Positions 6,434 to 10,440 of a stretch of 10,440 nucleotides of DNA are shown here, piece after piece. Origin of the DNA: Synergistaceae bacterium (GTDB lineage Bacteria; Synergistota; Synergistia; Synergistales; Aminobacteriaceae); assembly GCA_017447325.1 (NCBI GenBank), contig JAFSNU010000029.1, positions 1 through 10,440 on the forward strand. The letters are read 5' to 3'. The notes under the pieces were generated by a model that saw only the letters and a program-made list of their open reading frames with translations, made no database searches and was not told where the DNA came from. How positions within the stretch are numbered: the stretch's first letter is position 1; each line of letters starts with the position of its first letter. The position numbers were made by a program, and so were the translations under genes.

Positions 6434-6691
6434 CTACCATTCCTCGTTGGGATCATATCTTGTGCACTCAGATGACTTCTCAAGCCCAGCGTTGATAATG
6501 CTCTCGGTCATGCCCTTAATCGAACTAATATACAGCGTCTCCTGTATAGAACGCCAGTCATCTTCTGATACTAATACCGCGCTCCTGCCGTTGGAATTTG
6601 CAATCATAACCGGTGCGCCGCTAGCATTCACATCATCTATCAGCTTATCAAAATTTTTCTGAGCAGTCATAACGTCAATACCAGTCATCAT
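6434..6691 (-). CDS. Phd/YefM-family antitoxin
   Basis: An 85-residue antitoxin. The N-terminal half has the Phd/YefM dimerisation and DNA-binding fold: TAQKNFDKLIDDVNASGAPV at 9-28 and MIANSNGRSAVLVSEDDW at 29-46. QETLYISSIKGMTESI at 50-65 is the start of the toxin-wrapping tail seen in YefM partners of YoeB. It should neutralise the adjacent toxin and repress its own operon. AGAGGT about seven bases upstream supports the ATG at 6691, though the second codon is also ATG and a third start at residue 8 is possible. It lies 25 bases downstream of the SPFH gene. I saw no convincing operator palindrome or promoter in that gap, so it may be co-transcribed with upstream genes or use a promoter inside the SPFH gene. 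Confidence 0.87.
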   Translation of the reverse strand: MMTGIDVMTAQKNFDKLIDDVNASGAPVMIANSNGRSAVLVSEDDWRSIQETLYISSIKGMTESIINAGLEKSSECTRYDPNEEW

Positions 6692-6716
6692 TAATCAACC
6701 TCTTTAGCCAACAAAT

Positions 6717-7496
6717 TTATTTCGCCAGCTTGTCAATAAACGGCTTGATTAAATCCATAGGCAGCGGGAAGAAAGTCGTCGTGTTGCGCTCGCCTGAAAT
6801 TTCGCGTATCGTCTGCAAATATCTTAACTGCAAAGTCACCGGCGAGGCCTCCATTTTAGCCGCAGCTTCCGACAATTTTTCAGCGGCCTGAAGCTCGCCT
6901 TCTGCCGAAATAATTTTTGCCCGGCGTTCACGCTCAGCTTCAGCTTGTCTCGCCATTGCGCGTTTCATTCCGTCCGGAAGCTCAAGCTCTTTCACTTCAA
7001 CCGCGCTGACTTTAATTCCCCAAGGATCAGTCCGCTCGTCTATAATCTTTTGCAGTTCCTGATTAATTTTTTCACGCGACGCAAGCACTTCATCAAGCTC
7101 AACAGAGCCTACTACCGAACGCAAAGTCGTCTGCGCAAGCTGGCTCGTCGCGACAACATAATTTTCAACTTCGATTACAGATTTAACCGGCTCAAGCACT
7201 CTGAAATATACTACCGCATTAACTTTTATTGCCACATTATCGCGCGTTATAACTTCCTGAACCGGCACATCAAGCGTCAAAATTCTCAAGTCAACAGTCA
7301 CGGCTTTATCTATAAACGGAATAACAAACACAAGACCCGGACCTTTCGACCCTATTACATGGCCGAGCCTGAACACGACAAGCCGCCTGTACTCCGGCAC
7401 AACTCTAATCATCCAAGAAATTGCAAATATTAAAACAAACGCAAGAATTATAATAGTCCATAAGTCCGCGAACAAATCGCCCGAGTAAAATATCAT
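6717..7496 (-). CDS. Slipin/stomatin-type SPFH (band 7) membrane protein
   Basis: A 259-residue SPFH protein of slipin type. One hydrophobic segment at about 11-31 anchors it in the cytoplasmic membrane. RVVPEYRRLVVFRLGH at 31-46 starts the SPFH domain, with the conserved proline in FVIPFIDK at 57-64, LDVPVQEVITRDNV at 75-88 and WGIKVSAVEVKELELP at 159-174. An alanine- and glutamate-rich coiled coil covers about 178-216. These proteins form large oligomers that organise membrane patches and often pair with an NfeD-type protein or a protease; neither is next to it here. AAGGAG eight bases before the ATG at 7496 is the clearest ribosome binding site in the window. It follows dnaB by 26 bases and is probably in the same transcript. 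Exact role unknown; family call secure. Confidence 0.93.
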   Translation of the reverse strand: MIFYSGDLFADLWTIIILAFVLIFAISWMIRVVPEYRRLVVFRLGHVIGSKGPGLVFVIPFIDKAVTVDLRILTLDVPVQEVITRDNVAIKVNAVVYFRVLEPVKSVIEVENYVVATSQLAQTTLRSVVGSVELDEVLASREKINQELQKIIDERTDPWGIKVSAVEVKELELPDGMKRAMARQAEAERERRAKIISAEGELQAAEKLSEAAAKMEASPVTLQLRYLQTIREISGERNTTTFFPLPMDLIKPFIDKLAK

Positions 7497-7522
7497 GAGC
7501 TCAACTCCTTAATTTAAAAAAT

Positions 7523-8908
7523 TTAAAATTCATAGCCTGGCTGCGAGTTATTAACTTCATCGTAAAATCTCGTGATCTCACGGTGAAACACTAACGGGAT
7601 ATTCTGCTGCGTCGGGCCGTTTCTATTTTTAGAAATCGAAATATTTGCAGAACTGTTCATGCTTGGATCAGTGTCTTCGTAATAATCAGCCCTGAATAAA
7701 AACATAACTACATCAGCGTCCTGCTCTATTGCTCCGGAGTCTCTTAAATCAGACAAAACGGGCTTCTTGTCTTCCCGCTTCTCAGTCGTTCTTGATAACT
7801 GCGACAGCGCGATAACAGGACACTCAAGCTCACGCGCAACGCCCTTCAGCATTCTTGAAATTTCCGCCACTTCATACTGCCGATTTTCAGAGCCGGAACT
7901 TTTGCCGCCGAGCCTCATTAACTGCAAATAATCTACTATTATTAAGCCCAAAGACGGGTAACGCGATTTAAAGCGCCGACACTTTGCCCTGAAGTCCATT
8001 GAAGTAAGCATCGAACTGTCATCAATAAATATTAAACGCTTGCTTAACTTGTCAGCCGCGTTAGTTAATATTCCCCAGTCCCTGCTGCCTACAGAACCGT
8101 TATTAATGCTTGTCAAGTCAACGTTAGCTTCAGCCGCAAGCATTCTCTGCACTAACTGCTCGCCGCTCATCTCGAGACTAAATATTAAAACCGGAATATT
8201 ATCTCTATTATCTCCGCCGCCGAACTGCGCTATGTTCATCGCAAACGCAGTTTTTCCCATCGACGGCCGCGCCGCAATTATATTTAAGCTCCCGGGCTGG
8301 AAGCCTATTAAATATCTGTCAAGCGAGTCAAAGCCGCTTTTAAATAAGTTAGCAATAGGCTCAATGCCAGCTTCATAATTACCAATAGCCGCCTCAAGTT
8401 TCTTAAACGCCGGAGCTAATATGTCGCTTAATTTTCTAAAGTCCGAGCTCTTTTTATTCTGCGAGATTTCAAATATTAATCTCTCGGCCTCGTCGAGCAT
8501 AGTTGCGCTTTCATACTCGTTAGAATATGCTAAATTGACAATCTTGCTCCCAGCCTCGATTAAATGACGCCTAATAGACTTCTCTTTAACTATCTCGGCA
8601 TGATAAAGCGCGTTGGCAGTCGTCGGCACTTCGTCTATAAGCCCCGCCAAAAACGGCTGCACTGTCAGCATGTCAAAAGTTTTATTATTAATTAAACTTT
8701 CTTGTACAGTTATAATATCAACTGGCTTCGACAAGCCGTACATGATAAACATCGCTTCAAACGCCGCTCTGTGTTTAGCGTCATAAAAATCATCAGGGCG
8801 CAGCATCTCGATTACTGAGCCCAATACTTCCCTGTCAAGCAAACAAGAGCCAAGCACCGCACGCTCGGCCTCTAAGCTCTGCGGCGGCACTCGATCATAT
8901 ATATCCAT
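7523..8908 (-). CDS. dnaB: Replicative DNA helicase DnaB
   Basis: Complete 461-residue DnaB, the hexameric helicase that unwinds DNA at the replication fork and contacts primase. The N-terminal domain (about 1-150) opens with VPPQSLEAERAVLG at 7-20. The RecA-like domain has Walker A ARPSMGKTA at 213-221, the FSLEMS motif at 243-248, Walker B LIIVDYLQLM at 322-331, SQLSR at 369-373, SDLRDSGAIEQDAD at 386-399 and the arginine-finger region SKNRNGPT at 426-433. There is no intein in the usual Walker A site. The ATG at 8908 lies eight bases after the rplI stop. No Shine-Dalgarno is visible in the A+T spacer or the rplI tail, so translation may be coupled to rplI. Order rplI-dnaB is widespread in bacteria. 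Confidence 0.98.
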   Translation of the reverse strand: MDIYDRVPPQSLEAERAVLGSCLLDREVLGSVIEMLRPDDFYDAKHRAAFEAMFIMYGLSKPVDIITVQESLINNKTFDMLTVQPFLAGLIDEVPTTANALYHAEIVKEKSIRRHLIEAGSKIVNLAYSNEYESATMLDEAERLIFEISQNKKSSDFRKLSDILAPAFKKLEAAIGNYEAGIEPIANLFKSGFDSLDRYLIGFQPGSLNIIAARPSMGKTAFAMNIAQFGGGDNRDNIPVLIFSLEMSGEQLVQRMLAAEANVDLTSINNGSVGSRDWGILTNAADKLSKRLIFIDDSSMLTSMDFRAKCRRFKSRYPSLGLIIVDYLQLMRLGGKSSGSENRQYEVAEISRMLKGVARELECPVIALSQLSRTTEKREDKKPVLSDLRDSGAIEQDADVVMFLFRADYYEDTDPSMNSSANISISKNRNGPTQQNIPLVFHREITRFYDEVNNSQPGYEF

Positions 8909-8916
8909 ATTTTTAA

Positions 8917-9366
8917 TTAATTTTTAATGCTGACGGCAAGCGTCATGTTTGCGCTCACGCCCGGGTAAAGCTTTAAAGTTATATTATAATTTCCGGCCTG
9001 TCTGATAGAATCGTCAAGCTTTATATCGCGCTTGTCAAGCTTTAAATCATGCTGCTGCTCTAAAAGCTCTGCAACTTGAGCCGCCGTGATAGATCCAAAT
9101 AATCTTCCGCCCTCGCCGGCCTTCGCCTCGATCTTTACGGCCTTGCCGTTAAGTTTTTTAGCAAGCTCTTCGGCTTCAGCTTTTAACTTCGCGTCTTCGG
9201 CCTTTTTACGCGCCTGCTGCTCTTTCCAAGCGGCGATCTTGCCCGGCGTTGCCTCGTCGGCTAAATTCTGCGGGAATAAATAATTTCTTGCGTAGCCGTC
9301 GCTGACATCCAACAGCGAGCCGGCCGCTCCGAGTTTCTTTACATCTGCTTTTAAAATAACTTTCAT
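8917..9366 (-). CDS. rplI: Large ribosomal subunit protein L9
   Basis: Complete L9 of 149 residues, a 23S rRNA-binding protein of the large subunit. The N-terminal rRNA-binding domain has MKVILKADVKKLG and the signature GYARNYLFPQNLADEAT at 24-40. A long charged, alanine-rich helix connects domains at about 44-73, and the C-terminal domain includes GEGGRLFGSIT at 84-94. The ATG at 9366 is preceded by GTGGGG with about eight bases of spacing, a usable but non-canonical ribosome binding site. A 131-base spacer separates it from the DUF2232 gene and holds a possible stem-loop. The next gene, dnaB, starts eight bases after the stop. Confidence 0.97.
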   Translation of the reverse strand: MKVILKADVKKLGAAGSLLDVSDGYARNYLFPQNLADEATPGKIAAWKEQQARKKAEDAKLKAEAEELAKKLNGKAVKIEAKAGEGGRLFGSITAAQVAELLEQQHDLKLDKRDIKLDDSIRQAGNYNITLKLYPGVSANMTLAVSIKN

Positions 9367-9423
9367 GTCTAAAACCCCACTTTAATTAAAAAATTTAATT
9401 ATTTTTTGCCTAAAAAATTTAAA

Positions 9424-9473
9424 ATTAAAATTCAACGCAAACAATTCTGTCCGCATCAGCGCGAATTATTAAT
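9424..9473 (-). promoter_or_regulatory. Possible stem-loop in the rplI leader
   Basis: In the spacer before rplI, ATTAAAATTC at 9424-9433 pairs with GAATTATTAAT at 9463-9473 with a single bulged A. CGC at 9436-9438 can extend this with GCG at 9459-9461. The bases between hold the only GC-containing patch in an otherwise A+T-only spacer. On the minus-strand RNA an inner CGGACA/TGTTTG hairpin with G-U pairs is an alternative. It could be an RNA control element for rplI-dnaB, but it matches no ribosomal-protein leader I know. Confidence 0.3.
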
Positions 9474-9497
9474 CTTAAATTTATAAAATTTTAAATT

Positions 9498-10440
9498 TTA
9501 ATTATCTTGCTTGTTTAATCTTGCTCTAAAATTAAACGCCATATCGCTAACGCCCAATAAAATTAATCCCATCCACATCAACGGGAATAATAAAAATATA
9601 ATTAAAACAATTCGCGCTATTTTACTGAAATTTTTAAAATTCATCCACCAGACCGCGAACGCAAGGCCTTGAACAAAAAATAACGCGTTTAAAATTAATC
9701 TCAAATTAGTTATAAATATCGCGCCCTCGAACCAGTTGTCGCCGTCAATAAAAAATCCGGCAATAAAAGTCAAAATTAAAACCGGCATTATCGACTTGGC
9801 TTGAGATATAAAAGTCCATTCCTGAAATTTCGGCAGGTCCGGCAGTTTTTTATTGAAATTTAATTTATTTAAAATTTTTAAGCACAAGACATAATTAACA
9901 ACGCCCTCGAAGCTCGAATAAATTATTAATATGCTCGGCAAAATATAAGGCATCACAGCTATCGACTGCAATAAAGCAGCTTTGACTTGCTGAACTTCAG
10001 CTCCGCCGCCCGGGCCGGCCAAATTATTTACAATCAACTCAAGCTGCGCCGCATCAGGAATTAAAATATTACGGCCTGTTAAAAATTTAAAGATTATTAA
10101 TAATAATAATTTTGAGATTATCGCCGCCGACGCGCAGATTAACAACGCAACGCCGCCCGAAATTTTATTATTATTAAATTTAAAATTATATTTTAAATAT
10201 AGAGTATAAATAGTTATGGCGAGAGGCACGCATCCCAGCGCAGCATAAAGCGACATTAAAGGCGAGAAAGTTACAAACAAAAATAATTCAAGCAATAAAA
10301 TGCCGACGCTTAAGAAATTTGCGCCGTCAATGCAGCCTAATAAAGCCAGCGGAGTCGCCGCCGCGATCATGCAGACAAAGCCAAAGAACGGGAAGAAAGT
10401 CCCGCACAAAATCAGGAGGGCAGTCAATGCGGTGAAAGAT
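9498..10440 (-). CDS. DUF2232 (YybS-like) multi-pass membrane protein, 5' end outside the window
   Basis: A very hydrophobic protein, 309 residues from the first TTG in view. The frame stays open past that TTG (codons for S, F, T and A) to the window edge with no stop, so the real start probably lies outside. Membrane segments are visible at about 3-30, 39-79, 92-117, 155-183, 211-227, 237-262 and 268-293. A polar loop with a Gly-rich GPGGGAE lies near 138-144. The general shape and the position before rplI and dnaB match DUF2232/YybS, a family of unknown function, perhaps a transporter-like protein. In many Firmicutes the c-di-AMP phosphodiesterase gene gdpP stands between yybS and rplI; here it is absent. 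The C-terminal tail RARLNKQDN is cytoplasm-like. Confidence 0.75.
   Translation of the reverse strand, partial: SFTALTALLILCGTFFPFFGFVCMIAAATPLALLGCIDGANFLSVGILLLELFLFVTFSPLMSLYAALGCVPLAITIYTLYLKYNFKFNNNKISGGVALLICASAAIISKLLLLIIFKFLTGRNILIPDAAQLELIVNNLAGPGGGAEVQQVKAALLQSIAVMPYILPSILIIYSSFEGVVNYVLCLKILNKLNFNKKLPDLPKFQEWTFISQAKSIMPVLILTFIAGFFIDGDNWFEGAIFITNLRLILNALFFVQGLAFAVWWMNFKNFSKIARIVLIIFLLFPLMWMGLILLGVSDMAFNFRARLNKQDN

Noticed and set aside
6731..6736. Perfect TTGACA on the minus strand near the slipin 3' end, a possible -35 for the toxin-antitoxin operon
   Set aside because: It encodes conserved slipin residues and there is no -10-like hexamer 16-18 bases downstream.

Overview
This is a bacterial chromosomal window in which every convincing gene lies on the minus strand, so transcription runs from high to low coordinates. 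Coding DNA is moderately GC-rich, while the spacers are almost pure A+T made of TTAA, TTTAAA and AATT words. The set DUF2232 membrane protein, L9, DnaB is the classic downstream part of the rpsF-ssb-rpsR neighbourhood. The style and protein sequences suggest an anaerobic, possibly gut-dwelling bacterium. My best guess is Synergistota or a Firmicutes-like relative, at low to moderate confidence because no 16S or lineage marker is present.

Layout in the direction of transcription: (1) 10440-7523, a replication and ribosome block: a DUF2232 (YybS-like) membrane protein cut by the window edge, rplI and dnaB. (2) 7496-6717, a slipin/stomatin-type SPFH membrane protein. (3) 6691-5519, an accessory patch: a YefM/YoeB-type toxin-antitoxin pair with abutting genes, then a DUF4160-DUF2442 pair. 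(4) 5475-2365, alaS and ruvX, ending in an intrinsic terminator at 2136-2178. (5) 2096-166, a MalY/PatB-type PLP lyase and a ComF-type phosphoribosyltransferase, both apparently starting with TTG. (6) 1-112, a GC-rich array of short hairpins with no gene.

The most interesting signals are structural. The 50 bp immediately upstream of and including the alaS start codon (5473-5522) is repeated at about 84% identity just upstream of the DUF4160 start (6080-6128). The DUF4160-DUF2442 pair is thus bracketed by direct copies of the alaS leader, and recombination between them would remove the pair and leave alaS with an intact ribosome binding site. Separately, the 3' end of ruvX is tandemly duplicated: 2239-2344 is a decayed copy of 2342-2451. 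The hairpin array at 1-112 looks like a mobile or REP-like intergenic repeat. I found no tRNA, rRNA, CRISPR, insertion sequence or riboswitch of a class I recognise. I also saw no wholly new gene system; the DUF4160-DUF2442 cassette is the least understood part.
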